Below, one piece after another: positions 36,798-47,962 of a stretch of DNA of 64,000 bases (positions are counted from its first letter, which is position 1; every line of letters starts with the position of its first letter). The stretch lies in NCBI GenBank assembly GCA_016718345.1, contig JADKDN010000007.1:54359-118358 (forward strand), read 5' to 3'. The DNA comes from Flavobacterium sp. (GTDB taxonomy: Bacteria; Bacteroidota; Bacteroidia; Flavobacteriales; Flavobacteriaceae). The translations under genes and the position numbers were made by a program. Below the pieces are notes generated by a model. It saw nothing but the letters and a program-made list of their open reading frames with translations. It ran no database searches and had not been told where the DNA came from.

Positions 36798-37772
36798 TTA
36801 TTTTTCACCTTCAATTTCATCTAATCTTTTCTTTGCTTTTTCTTTTTTCTTGTCTTTTTTGCTTTTCCCTTTTTCTTTGTCTTTTTTATCTTTTGGTATG
36901 CGAAGCATTACTTCGTTGTAATTGGCATCAAATCTCCAAGAGGCTCCAATTCCTCCTATTAAAAAAGAGGGCGTGTTTTTAAAATTAGTTCCTATAGAAG
37001 CGTCAATTTGAATATTTTGTTTGACTAAATAGGCTGCTCCACCTCTTAGAAAACCATCAGCATAATAATCGCTATTAAAACCTTGATTTTCAATAAAACC
37101 AGACCATCTGGAACTGAAACCTCTAGTCAAGGTTACCACATAGTCGATAGATTCTTTTTTTGATTGAAATTTATCAAAAATAACATTGATAACTAGTACT
37201 GATTTTCCAAATTGATTTTGAGTTAACAACATTAATTTTGGACTGAAACTTGGATCCTCTGGGATTGATGGACGAAGAAAAACATCCTTAGAAAGGTTTA
37301 TGTTTAAGCCTGCATAAACACCAACGGCAGGAATAAATTGTCTATAACTGAACCTGTGATTGGCTTTCCAACTGTATAAATTTGGTTTTTCTTCAAATTT
37401 TTTCATTGGGTCATAAATAAGAAATTTTGCTCCAATAATCGTTTTTTTCAATCCACCAATAGTTTCGTTTACTAGTGGTGCGGTGTAATTTTCATTTTGG
37501 TATTGTCAATTCAAAATGAATTCAAGTTGTTCAAAAAAAGCACCATATCTCAGGTCTAAATTACTGCCAAAACCTCTAGCTTCATAGTTTTGTAGTTCGT
37601 GTTTTTCTTTAAAACCATAAACACCCATTTCAGCTTGAAATACGGTTTTCCCTACAGAAAATGCTGCCATAGATTCACCTGGTCTGTTGGAGTTAATCAC
37701 ATCAGTGAATTGAGAATAGCCAGAATAGGATAAAAGCAAGGAAAGTAGTAATGATAATTTGATTTTATTCAT
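36798..37772 (-). CDS. Outer-membrane barrel (phenol-degradation MetA-like) with Lys-rich tail; in-frame TGA
   Basis: The frame starts at ATG 37772 with a signal peptide 'MNKIKLSLLLSLLLSYSGYS' and 'INSNRPGESMAAFSVGKTVFQAE', typical of PF13557 'transporter' barrels of Bacteroidota. It stays in one frame for 325 codons, except for a TGA at 37506-37508 ('EFILN-stop-QYQNENY'), where Trp (TGG) would fit the strand. The barrel strands run to 'GGIGASWRFDANYNEVMLRI' and are followed by ~35 residues that are mostly Lys, Asp and Glu. Its transported substrate, if any, is unknown. Confidence 0.7.
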
Positions 37773-37896
37773 ATAATAGTATATTTAACTTAAGACTAAT
37801 AACGCTTTTCAAATGTACTATATTTTATTATTTATTTAAGATTGCTTTTTTAATTTTGAACTTTTGATTTAGTAAATTTGTAAAAATTTGTTGCAT

Positions 37897-38175
37897 ATGC
37901 AGACAGCGTCTTTTTCAGGATTCATAAAAACTTTGTTTTATATCATTGCTTTTTATTATATATTTAAATTTTTAGCTCGACTTTTTCTACCCTTATTAGT
38001 GAAAAAAGTTGTTGAAAAAGCTGGGCAAAATTTTCAACAACAGTATCAGTCTCGTTCCTATGGTAATCCTACTACATCAAATGAAGATGAAATGGTCTAT
38101 ACTACTACAAAAAACTCAAAACCTAGAGAAACTAAAAAAGTAGGGGAGTATGTAGATTATGAAGAAATAGATTAA
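37897..38175 (+). CDS. DUF4834 family small membrane protein
   Basis: This is an intact ORF of 92 residues from ATG 37897. One or two N-terminal hydrophobic stretches ('FIKTLFYIIAFYYIFKFLAR') are followed by 'LFLPLLVKKVVEKAGQNF' and a polar tail ending 'KKVGEYVDYEEID', the pattern of DUF4834 proteins placed before the YfhO-like gene in Flavobacteria. The function is unknown. A TTG start 9 bases upstream is possible but less likely. Confidence 0.75.
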   Translation: MQTASFSGFIKTLFYIIAFYYIFKFLARLFLPLLVKKVVEKAGQNFQQQYQSRSYGNPTTSNEDEMVYTTTKNSKPRETKKVGEYVDYEEID

Positions 38176-38270
38176 AATAGTATGCAGTATTCTGTTTGAG
38201 GTTTAGACTTTTTGACTATTTTTGGTTCAAATTATCAAAACAAAGTTTTAGATACTGACTGCTTCTATTT

Positions 38271-40773
38271 ATGAAAATACTAACTAAGTTTTATCCTCAT
38301 GCATTAGCTATTCTTGGCTTTGTATTTGTTTCCCTAATTTATTTTTATCCTGTTTTACAAGGAAAAAAAATTTTCCAGTCGGATATTGTTCAATATACTG
38401 GGATGGCCAAAGAGCAAAATGATTTTCGAGCTGCGGAACATTCAGAGCCTTACTGGACAAATTCTGCTTTTGGTGGAATGCCAACCTATCAATTGGGGGC
38501 AAATTATCCACACGATTACATCGGTAAACTGGACGATATGTTGCGATTTTTACCTCGACCAGCCGACTATCTTTTTTTGTATTTTCTAGGATTTTATGCT
38601 TTACTCTTAGTTTTGAAAACGGATCCGCTAAAAGCTTTTTTTGGTGCTTTGGCTTTTGGCTTTTCAACCTATTTGATTGTCATTATTGGTGTTGGTCACA
38701 ATGCTAAAGCTCACGCAATTGCCTATATGGCCCTTGTAATAGCAGGTTTTATTCTTGTATTTAAAAAGAGATATGTCATAGGTGGATTACTAACCATGTT
38801 GTCAGTCGCATTAGAAATTAATGCCAACCACTTCCAAATGACCTATTATTTACTATTGTTTTTACTGGTTTTAGGCAGCTATTTTTTATACAGAATTTTT
38901 CAATCTAAGGATTTCGCTTCTTTGCCAAAAATTACAGGAACATTTATTGTGGCTTTAATTTTAGCTTTAGGAGTTAATGCCAGTAGCCTTTTAGCCACTA
39001 AGGAATATACTGATTTCAGTATGAGAGGAAAAAGTGAGTTAACTTTTAATCCAGATGGGTCAAAAAATACTACTACAGCTTCAATGGATCATGACTATAT
39101 TACCGAATACAGTTATGGAATTGCTGAAAGTTTTAATTTGATTGCTCCAAGATTATTCGGAGGATCTAACACTGAAAATATAGGAAAGGATAGCTCTTTG
39201 TATCAATTCATTATTAGCCAAGGTGCTACTGATGAAGAAGCAAGACAATTTGTGGAAATGGCGCCTACCTACTGGGGAGATCAGCCTATAGTTGCTGCAC
39301 CGGCATACATTGGCGCCATAGTGTTTTTTCTTTGTGTTGTGGCATTATATCATGATAAACGAAAGATAAAATATGCTTTTTTGGCAGGAGCTGTTGTCTC
39401 ATTACTGCTATCTTGGGGTAAAAATTTCTCCATATTGACTAATTTTTTTCATTGAATATATTCCGTTATACGATAAGTTTCGTGCGGTTTCTTCCATCCA
39501 AGTTATTTTAGAATTGTGTATTCCTGTTCTTGCAGTAATGGGATTGCAATCTTTTTTTAAGGAGAAAGAAAATCAGCAAAATTCATTGGTTTATGCAGGA
39601 GCTACTTCAATAGGACTATTGGTAGTCTTGTTTTTGACGAAAAACATGTTTACTTTTTCTACTTCAGGGGACGATTATTTTATTCAGTCCTACGGTAAAG
39701 AAATGGGCTATGCATTAGTAAACGCTTTGAAAGAAGATAGAGCAAGTTTGTACTCTGCTGATTTGTTGCGTTCAGGTTTTTTTATATTGGTAGCTTTTGG
39801 AACGTTATGGTTTTACATCAAAGGTAGATTAGCTCAAAACACGGCTGTCATTATTGTTGGGGTTTTTATGATTGGAGATTTATTTTTTATTGATAAGAAT
39901 TACGTAAGCAACAACCCAAAACAGTTCAAGAGTGAGAGAGAAGTAAACGAACCATTTCAGCCAAATCAAGCGGATGATTTTATTTTGAAAGATACCACAA
40001 TTTATAGGGTATATGAAGTTCAGGGAAGGTTGCAAGGCCGAACATCATATTTCCATAAATCAGTTGGAGGATACAGCGCTGTTCGTCCTAGACGATACAA
40101 TCAATTGTTTGATTATGAAATAGATCAGAAGTTATCCGATTTAGGAAAAAATATCAATCCTAAAACAATGACTTTAATCAAAGAGATTCCAATGTTGAAT
40201 GCACTAAACATAAAGTATTTAATTGTACAAACCCAAGATGGAGAAAGCGTTCCAATACTAAATCCAATGACTAATGGGAATGCATGGTTCGTAAATTCGA
40301 TACAATTTGTTAATTCTGCTGATGAAGAAATGAAATCTATAAGCAAATTTGACAGTAAAAATGTAGCAATTATTAATGAGAATGAATTTGGCAAATTGGT
40401 AAAAAACAATAAAGTTACTTTTGAAAAAGATAGTCTAGCTTCCATCAAGTTGAATAACTTTAAGCCTAATGTTGTTCTGTATACTTCTAATAATTTGAAT
40501 GATGGATTAGCCGTTTTCTCGGAAGTATATTATCCTAAGGGATGGAAAGCAACTATTGACGGAAAAGCAGCAGACATTTTCAGGGTAAACTACGTTTTAA
40601 GAGGCTTGAAAATACCTGCTGGAAGACATAGTATTGAGTTTAAATTTGAGCCCGAAGTTGTAAAAACTGGAGGAACAATAGCATTATTTAGCTCAGTAGG
40701 TATGATGGTTTTGATTATTGTAGGTCTTTATTTTGAGAGAAAGAAAAAATGGTATGCTACTAATGATAAATGA
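38271..40773 (+). CDS. YfhO-like large membrane protein (one frameshift)
   Basis: The reconstructed product is ~834 residues: 'ALAILGFVFVSLIYFYPVLQG', then the GT-C-like motif region 'DIVQYTGMAKEQNDFRA', 'YWTNSAFGGMPTYQLGANYP', and about a dozen helices. A large extracytoplasmic C-terminal domain ends in a last helix 'GTIALFSSVGMMVLIIVGLYF' and a basic tail. A frame change at ~39455 splits it ('ILTNFFH-stop' to 'IEYIPLYDKFRAVSSIQVI'). YfhO proteins are glycosyltransferase-like (GT-C fold). Its stop overlaps the next ORF region, and it forms a set with the glycosyltransferase and flippase downstream. Confidence 0.85.
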
Positions 40774-40790
40774 ATTATCAAACTAGCGAA

Positions 40791-42076
40791 ATGAAAAAAG
40801 TCCTGATAATCACTTATTATTTTCCACCCGCTGGAGGTCCAGGGGTTCAACGTTGGTTAAAATTCACCAAGTATTTACCAGACTTTGGTATACAACCTAT
40901 TGTTTATATTCCAGAAAACCCTACCTATCCCATTATTGATAAAGAATTGCAGAACGAGATTTCCGACAAAGTAATTATCCTGAGAAGAAAATTTTTGAGC
41001 CTTATAACTTAGCTTCCTTTTTTTCTAAAATAAAACCAAAAAGATTAGCTCTGGAATTATTTCAAGCACCAAAAAACAAACTATTTTAGAAAAGATTCTT
41101 TTATGGGTTAGAGGCAATCTTTTCATTCCTGATGCCAGAGTTTTCTGGGTAAAACCATCGGTAAGTTACTTGGAAAAATATATTAAAGAAAACTCAATCA
41201 CAACGGTAATCACCACTGGACCACCACACAGTCTTCATCTAATTGGATTACAGCTTAAAAATAGATTAGATATTAGATGGATTACAGATTTTAGAGATCC
41301 TTGGACAACAATAGGATACCATAAATCGCTATTGCTATCTAGTAATTCTGAAAAAAAGCATAAACAACTCGAGAAAGAAGTCTTGACTAATGCGGATACT
41401 ATTATAGTAACTAGTAAAAATACTAAAAATCGAGTTTGAAGGAATCACAACGAAACCAATAGAAGTGATAACGAATGGCTATGATTTTGAGAAAATAATA
41501 AAACCAACTTTGGATAAAAAATTTACTTTGGCTCATATTGGTTCACTATTATCGGAGCGAAATCCATTGCTTTTATGGCAAAGTTTATCAGAGCTCATAG
41601 ATGAAATTCCTAGCTTTGCTGACGACTTTGAATTGAAGCTTATTGGAAACGTTAGTCAAGAAGTACTTGATACCATTAAGAATTTCAATTTAGATTCCAA
41701 TTTGAATTATCTAGGTTACATTTCACATAGTGAAGCAGTTTTACATCAACGGAAATCACAAGTTCTGTTACTAATTGAAATAGATTCACCCGATACTAAA
41801 TGTATTATTCCAGGCAAACTCTTTGAATACATGGTTTCAGAAAGACCTATACTAGCAATTGGTCCACAAGGTTCTGATTTTGCTGAAATTATAACTACAA
41901 CTAATACAGGAGTTTTCTTCAATTATTCTGAAAAAGATAAACTTAAAAAGGTACTTTTGGAGTATTATAACAAATATCAAGAAGGCAATTTGCACTCAAA
42001 TGCGGTTGGTTTGCAACAGTATTCCAGAAAAAATTTGACAGAAAAATTGGCAAGACTACTAACCTCTAATTTCTAA
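40791..42076 (+). CDS. Glycosyltransferase, GT4-like (frameshifts)
   Basis: The ATG at 40791 gives 'MKKVLIITYYFPPAGGPGVQRW', a typical start of GT4 enzymes. Reading across frame changes near 40990, 41045 and 41430 gives ~430 residues with 'TTVITTGPPHSLHLIGLQLK', 'DIRWITDFRDPWT', 'VITNGYDFEKI', 'TLAHIGSLLSERNPLLLW', 'LNYLGYISHSEAVLHQ' and 'CIIPGKLFEYMVSERPIL' (donor-binding Glu region). The last residues 'LLTSNF' come from the same TAACCTCTAA-type tract as the end of hisH. The sugar is unknown; it probably builds a surface polysaccharide with the next gene. Confidence 0.85.
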
Positions 42077-42084
42077 TTTGACCA

Positions 42085-43543
42085 ATGGGATTAGTTATCA
42101 ACCAGTCTATAAAAAATACGATAATTACCTATTTTGGTTTTGGTATAGGTGCTGTGAATGCTCTTTTTTTATACACCAATTTTTTAGGTAAAACGCATTA
42201 TGGAATGGTTGCTTTTTTGCTTTCGGCATCGAATATTATGATGCCATTAATGGCTTTTGGAGTTCAAAATACGATGATTCGATTTTATTCAAAATACACT
42301 ACCGCAGCAGAAAGAGATCATTTTTTGAGTTTTATGCTACTGATGCCACTTTTTTTAATCATTCCAATAACTACGATTACCTATTTTTTTATGATCAGAT
42401 TGCGTTTTTAATTTTACAAAAAAACCCTGAAATAAAGCCTTTTCTTTGGTTAATTCCTGTAATAGGAATTTGTATGGGTTATTTTGAAGTATATTATGCT
42501 TGGGTAAAAGTACACATGCAATCCGTAGTTGGAAATTTTATAAGTGAAGTATTGGTTAGAACCATTATTTTTTGTCTTTTGTTTTCTGTGCATTGGAATT
42601 GGCTTTCAAAAGATGGGTTTATATATGCTCTTTTTGGAGCTTATTTTTTGCAGTTTGTAGCAATGAAAAGCTATGCTATATATGTTAAAAGACCAATTTT
42701 GTCATTTAAAATTCCTGCTAATGTTAATGCTATTTTTGGATATTCTTTTTTTATTATTTTGTCGGGTAGTGTAGCGGTTTTATTGATGGATTTTGATAAA
42801 GTAATGATTCCTTCCTACAGAAACATAAGCGAAAATGCTCTATACTCTGTGGCCATTTTCATAGCAACAGTGATTGCAGTCCCTAGTAGAGCAATGCTTC
42901 AAATTATTTACCCAATTACTGCTCGTTTAATGAACGAAAATAAACACGAGGAGTTGAATGATTTATACAAAAAAAGTGCGTTGAATTTACAAGTTTTTGG
43001 AGGATTGGTTTTGTTGGGTATCTTCCTAAACATTAAAGAGTTGTATAAGTTGATTCCAAATGAATATTCAGGAGGTATTGCTGTTGTTTTTATTATTGGA
43101 CTAACTAAATTTTACGATGTGATTCTGGGAAATAATAATGCAATTATTTTAAATACAAAATATTATAAAACCGTTTTGTTTTTTGGATTACTATTAGTTT
43201 TTATGATGATAGGCTTAAATATGCTGTTAATACCTCCTTACGGAATTGTAGGTGCTGCTTGGCAACGCTACTCTCTGTTTTTGTTTCAATACCATGATTA
43301 CTATTTGTGGTTAAGAAAATGAATTTATTTCCATTTACCAAGAATACATTAAAATCAGCATCGGTGATTCTAGTTGTTTTTATACTGTTTTATTTCTGGG
43401 ATTTTTCATTTCATCCAATACTGAATATTGCCTTAAAATCAGCTTTGATAACTATTATTTACGTATGGATAAATTATAAACTCATGATTTCTGACGAAGT
43501 AAATGATTTCATAGATAAATTTTTATCGAAAATCAAGTATTAA
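42085..43543 (+). CDS. Polysaccharide flippase (oligosaccharide/Wzx-like; frameshifts)
   Basis: The reconstructed product is ~486 residues with about 14 hydrophobic segments. It starts 'MGLVINQSIKNTIITYFGFG', has 'NFLGKTHYGMVAFLLSASNI' and 'VLLMDFDKVMIPSYRNISEN' in the middle, and ends 'DEVNDFIDKFLSKIKY'. Frame changes lie near 42405 and 43270-43320. MATE-superfamily flippases of this type move lipid-linked glycans across the inner membrane. It follows the glycosyltransferase by 8 bases, which supports a joint role in surface polysaccharide export. Confidence 0.85.
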
Positions 43544-43562
43544 TTTGTTGCAATATTGAAAA

Positions 43563-43592
43563 AATCCTGCTTGTAATTCTACAAACAGGATT
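43563..43592 (-). terminator. Terminator of the 43650 gene
   Basis: AATCCTG (43563-43569) pairs with CAGGATT (43586-43592); inside it TTGTA pairs with TACAA after one mismatch. On the minus strand the hairpin is followed by a run of T (the A run at 43559-43564). Confidence 0.75.
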
Positions 43593-43649
43593 AGATACAA
43601 TAAAAGGGTAGTCACACAATTATTTTCTTCGGTTTCAGACTTGGCTTTT

Positions 43650-44222
43650 CTAATAATAATGTTGATTAGTGTTGCTAGGTATATTATTATAGTTGGAGTT
43701 GTATTCGTATGAATTAATATTACAGTAATTTGCTTCAAATCCTTTAACACTACCGTACATATTTATTATCTGACCTCTACGATTATAAATGATTTTTAAC
43801 CCACCAATTTGATCTAAAGCAAAACGGTTATAACTCATATACACGGTTCCAATTCGTTTTATTCTATTTTGGAAATCATAGTTTATGAATACATTCCCAA
43901 TTCTTCGAACTCTACCCAATGCATCGTGTTCTATACGAACACCATTGTTCTCGGGTATAAAATTTCTTCTGCCTTCAGGAGTTGCGGTTGTAGTGCGTCT
44001 GTAATAAACATCATTGTTAACAGTTGGGGTTGTGTTAAAATCAAATTCGCCATTAGGAAATACATAAAATGCAATTCCTCGTTCAATAAATTCTATAGGC
44101 TCGTTTTGATTAAAATCAATTTTGTTTTTCCCATCAGAATGATTCATAATTGCTGATGCATTTGCTAGATTTCCATATAGTAAAACACTAGCTACTAAAA
44201 GGGTAATTTTTTTCATAATCAA
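43650..44222 (-). CDS. Hypothetical secreted protein, 190 residues (C-terminus uncertain)
   Basis: The signal peptide 'MIMKKITLLVASVLLYGNLA' is followed by 'EPIEFIERGIAFYVFPNGEF', a middle part with short repeats 'GRVRRIGNVFINYDFQNRIKRIGTVYMSY', and a Tyr/Asn-rich end. At 43650 the frame closes after 'NTNQHYY'; one more base gives 'YYYRKAKSETEENN', a likelier basic/acidic end, so the true stop may be ~35 bases further. I do not recognise a family with known function. A sigma-54-like promoter is proposed upstream. Confidence 0.65.
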   Translation of the reverse strand: MIMKKITLLVASVLLYGNLANASAIMNHSDGKNKIDFNQNEPIEFIERGIAFYVFPNGEFDFNTTPTVNNDVYYRRTTTATPEGRRNFIPENNGVRIEHDALGRVRRIGNVFINYDFQNRIKRIGTVYMSYNRFALDQIGGLKIIYNRRGQIINMYGSVKGFEANYCNINSYEYNSNYNNIPSNTNQHYY

Positions 44223-44273
44223 TAGAATTTAGATTTATATGCCAAACTCATTTCGGCACGTTATTAAGGTATT

Positions 44274-44290
44274 TTCAACTTATGTGCCAA
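44274..44290 (-). promoter_or_regulatory. Possible sigma-54 (-24/-12) promoter
   Basis: The minus strand reads TTGGCACATAAGTTGAA. TTGGCAC, then 5 bases, then TTG agrees with the sigma-54 consensus TTGGCAC-N5-TTGC except for the last base (A for C). It lies ~52 bases upstream of the secreted-protein start at 44222. rpoN is not in this window, so the call is tentative. Confidence 0.35.
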
Positions 44291-44411
44291 ATTTTTATTT
44301 TTTATATATTATTTTATGAATTTTATATATAAATAATTTTTAAAATTTTGAATATCAATAAATTATATTTAGAATTAATTTTTAATGTACAAAGATTTAA
44401 AGTCAATTTTG

Positions 44412-44419
44412 TATTTTTG
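44412..44419 (+). promoter_or_regulatory. Candidate -7 element of the 44445 gene
   Basis: TATTTTTG (TAnnTTTG) lies 25 bases before the ATG at 44445. Confidence 0.4.
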
Positions 44420-44444
44420 AAAAAAACAATCCCAATAATCACTG

Positions 44445-44900
44445 ATGAAAAGATACTTTGTACTCCTTTTTTTGCTTCTAAGTCCATTACTTTTTGCACA
44501 ACAAGCTCCTGTAAAAGCAAACGATCAATCCCGATATCATTCTAACAGCAGGATATTTTATTTATGGAGTGATGAAAAGGATGCTTATGAACCTAAAGAT
44601 TCAGAATTAGAAAATTCCATTATAGAAATCAGAGAAATTGGAACGAAAAGCAATGGTTACGTTATCATAAGTTTGAACGATGATGGAAAAGTACGATTAT
44701 TTCACGGTTCAATTATTTCGTATTCAGTTGATGAAAACGGTTTGTCAACATGGATAATGCGTTCAAAATTTGCCAGAGGAAAACTTGTTTTAGACCCTGC
44801 AAATAAGACGTTTACGTATTCCTATGAAAGTAACGAGAAACGGTATTTGAAAATTTTTGTTTTCAAGATAACTTACGACGAAGAGGAAGAGGAGAAATAG
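44445..44900 (+). CDS. Hypothetical secreted protein, 151 residues
   Basis: This intact ORF has a clear signal peptide ('MKRYFVLLFLLLSPLLFAQQ'). The mature part has 'SRIFYLWSDEKDAYEPKDSE', 'GYVIISLNDDGKVRLFHGSI' and an acidic end 'ITYDEEEEEK'. No family is recognised; a beta-rich periplasmic or surface protein is likely. It ends 1 base before the end of the convergent uvrA gene. Confidence 0.7.
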   Translation: MKRYFVLLFLLLSPLLFAQQAPVKANDQSRYHSNSRIFYLWSDEKDAYEPKDSELENSIIEIREIGTKSNGYVIISLNDDGKVRLFHGSIISYSVDENGLSTWIMRSKFARGKLVLDPANKTFTYSYESNEKRYLKIFVFKITYDEEEEEK

Positions 44901-44901
44901 C

Positions 44902-47700
44902 TTATTTCAGCATTAATTTTTCTTTTAAATAGTGACCAGTAATAGAATTTTTGTTTTTAATAATATCTTCGGGTGTTCCAATAGCAAGAATATTTCCACC
45001 ATTTTCACCGCCTTCTGGACCTAAATCAATAATCCAATCGGCACATTTTATTAAATCAAGGTTGTGTTCTATGACAAGTATAGAATGTCCTTTGTCAATT
45101 AATGCATCAAAAGAAGTTATTAGTTTTTTAATATCATGAAAATGCAATCCGGTTGTGGGTTCATCAAAAATAAACAACGCTTTGTCTTTAGTGCTTCCTT
45201 TCACTAAGAATGAAGCTAATTTTATGCGCTGTGCTTCACCGCCTGAAAGGGTTGAGGAAGATTGTCCCAACTGAACATAACCCAATCCTACATCTTGAAG
45301 AGGTTGCAGTTTTTGAGAAATTTTGATTTGCTTTGTTTTTGTAAAAAAATCAACTGCATCATCAATTGTCATGGTTAAAATATCATCAATGTTTTTTCCT
45401 TCAAAATAAATTTCAAGTATTTCTTTTTTAAATCTTTTTCCGTTACAGGTATCACATGGAAGCGAAACATCTGCCATAAAAACCATTTCAACGTTTATGC
45501 TGCCTTCTCCACTACAAGTTTCACATCTTCCACCATCAACATTAAACGAAAAATGTTTAGGCTGATATCCTCTTATTTTCGATAATTTTTCTTTGGCATA
45601 TAAATCTCGAATGTCATCATAAGCCTTGATGTAGGTAACTGGGTTCGATCGAGAGCTTCTGCCTATAGGGTTTTGGTCTACATATTCGATATGCTGAATT
45701 TTATGATAATAGCCACGCATTTCAGTAAATTGACCTGCTTTTTCGCCAATTCCATCTAATTTTTTTTGCATAGCCGGATAGAGAATCTTTTTGACCAATG
45801 TACTTTTTCCGCTACCAGAAACTCCAGTAATTACTGTTAATGTTTCAAGTGGAAATTGTACATCAATATTTTGTAAATTATGTTCTCTTGCACCAAGTAT
45901 TTCGATGTAAGTTCCCCATTTTCTTCTAATTCTTGGAACTTCAATTTTTAAACTTCCATTTAAATAATTAGAAGTTAGTGAATTTGAGTTTAAAATTTCT
46001 TCAAAAGTTCCTTGAGCTACTAATTTCCCTCCATGAGTTCCAGCTTCCGGACCAATATCAATAATCATATCGGCGGCTTTCATAATATCTTCGTCATGTT
46101 CTACAACAATAACGGTATTGCCCAAGTCACGGAGTGAAATCAACACATTTATCAAACGTTCTGTGTCTTTAGGGTGGAGACCAATACTAGGCTCATCTAA
46201 AATATACATGGAGCCTACTAAACTACTTCCTAGTGATGTTGCTAAATTGATTCGTTGTGATTCTCCACCAGAAAGGCTGGCAGAATTTCTATTTAGTGTC
46301 AGATAATCTAAACCAACTTCTACAAGGAAGCTAAGTCGATTGTTTATTTCTGTGAGCAATCTTTTAGCTACTTTTTGCTCATATTCATTTAATTTCAATT
46401 CTTTGAAAAAAGGTTACTAGTTTTTTTACAGGTAAATCAACTAAATCAGACAATGTTTTTCCACCTATTTTAACATAGGAAGCTTCAACCCTAAGACGTT
46501 TACCTTTGCAAGAATAGCACTTTGTTTTTCCTCTGTAACGAGACAAAATAACTCTATTTTGAATTTTATAATTCTTTTCTTCAAGTTCCTTAAAGAAATC
46601 ATTCAAACCCGTAAAATATTTATTTCCTTTCCAGAGAATCTCTTTTTGTTCTTCAGTAAATTGAAAGTAAGGTTTGTGAATAGGGAAGTCAAATTTGTAG
46701 GCATTATTGACCAATTCATCTCGATACCAACTCATACTATCTCCGCGCCAGCATAAATAGCATTTTCATATATTGATAATGAACTGTTAGGAATAACTAA
46801 TTCTTCGTCAATGCCAATAATATTTCCGTAACCTTCACATACTGGGCATGCTCCGTAAGGATTATTGAAACTGAATAAATGTATGTTAGGCTCCAAAAAG
46901 GCGATTCCATCGAGCTCAAAATTGTTACTAAATGTTAATTTTTTCTCTGAATCTAATTCTTGTAAATAACAAATACCTTTTCCTTCAAAAAAAGCGGTCT
47001 GAACCGCATCTGACAAACGGTTATAGAATTCATCATCATCTTTAACTACGATTCGGTCTATGATGAGTAAGATGTCTTTATTTTCTAATGAATGTTGCTC
47101 GATTTGATCCAAACGAACCATTTCATTTTTTACCAGAATTCGTGAAAATCCTTGTTGTAACAGAACTTTTAGTTTATCCTCTAGTTTTCTATTTTCTTCT
47201 AAATGTATGGGTGCTAGGAGTAACCATTTGCTGTTTGTTTCAAAAGATTTAACCGCATTTATAACATCTGATACGGTATTCTTTTTTACTTCTTCACCAG
47301 AAATTGGAGAATAGGTTTTGCCAATTCGAGCAAATAGTAATTTTAGATAGTCATATATTTCAGTACTTGTTCCTATTGTAGATCGAGCATTGGTTGTGTT
47401 TACCTTTTGTTCAATTGCAATGGCGGGAGCAATTCCTTTTATGTATTCTACTTTTGGTTTATCTAATCTACCCAAAAATTGTCTAGCATAGGAAGATAGA
47501 CTTTCAACATAACGTCTTTGCCCCTCAGCGTATAAAGTGTCAAATGCTAGGCTAGATTTACCAGAACCTGAAAGTCCTGTGATAACTACTAATTTATTTC
47601 GTGGTATAACAACATCAAGAGTCTTTAAATTATGGACTTGAGCGCCTTTAATGATAATATTTCTTTTAGGATCAAGTTTTGAGATGTCTGTAGTAATCAT
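44902..47700 (-). CDS. uvrA: Excinuclease ABC subunit UvrA (two frameshifts)
   Basis: UvrA recognises DNA damage in nucleotide excision repair as a dimeric ABC ATPase. The reconstructed ~933 residues match the usual length. Marks are Walker A 'VITGLSGSGKSSLAFDTLYA', 'YVESLSSYARQFLGRLDKP', zinc sites 'ACPVCEGYGNIIG' and 'GGRCETCSGEGSINVEMVFM', the signatures 'RNSASLSGGESQRINLA' and 'QSSSTLSGGEAQRIKLA', and the second Walker A 'VITGVSGSGKSTLVKKIL'. Frame changes lie at ~46735 and ~46395. ATG 47700 ('MITTDISKLDPKRN') is preferred over 47724. Confidence 0.95.
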
Positions 47701-47721
47701 ATACAGTAAAAAGAATGATAG

Positions 47722-47729
47722 CAAAGATA
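47722..47729 (-). promoter_or_regulatory. Candidate -7 element of uvrA
   Basis: The minus strand reads TATCTTTG (TAnnTTTG), 22 bases upstream of the ATG at 47700. It overlaps the alternative start at 47724 and so supports 47700. Confidence 0.45.
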
Positions 47730-47962
47730 ATTAAATATGAAATAGAACTAGAACAATAAAGACGAAAATCAATGAGTTTTAAATTCTTTATTAGTCCACG
47801 ATAGTATTTTATGAATAGTCAAAAAAAGTGTTAGGGAATTATATAATACACAATACAAATCATAAATTTTACTAATTTAATCTATTTGATAAAATCAAAT
47901 TAAATTCATTTATTTACAAAAATGATACTATACAACGTTCTAATTTATTAAATTTTCAATTT

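Noticed and set aside
43523..43649. Separate small minus-strand gene after the 43650 protein
   Set aside because: Its first part continues the C-terminus of the secreted protein in another frame and the rest runs into the terminator hairpin, so it is a frame-shifted tail, not a gene.
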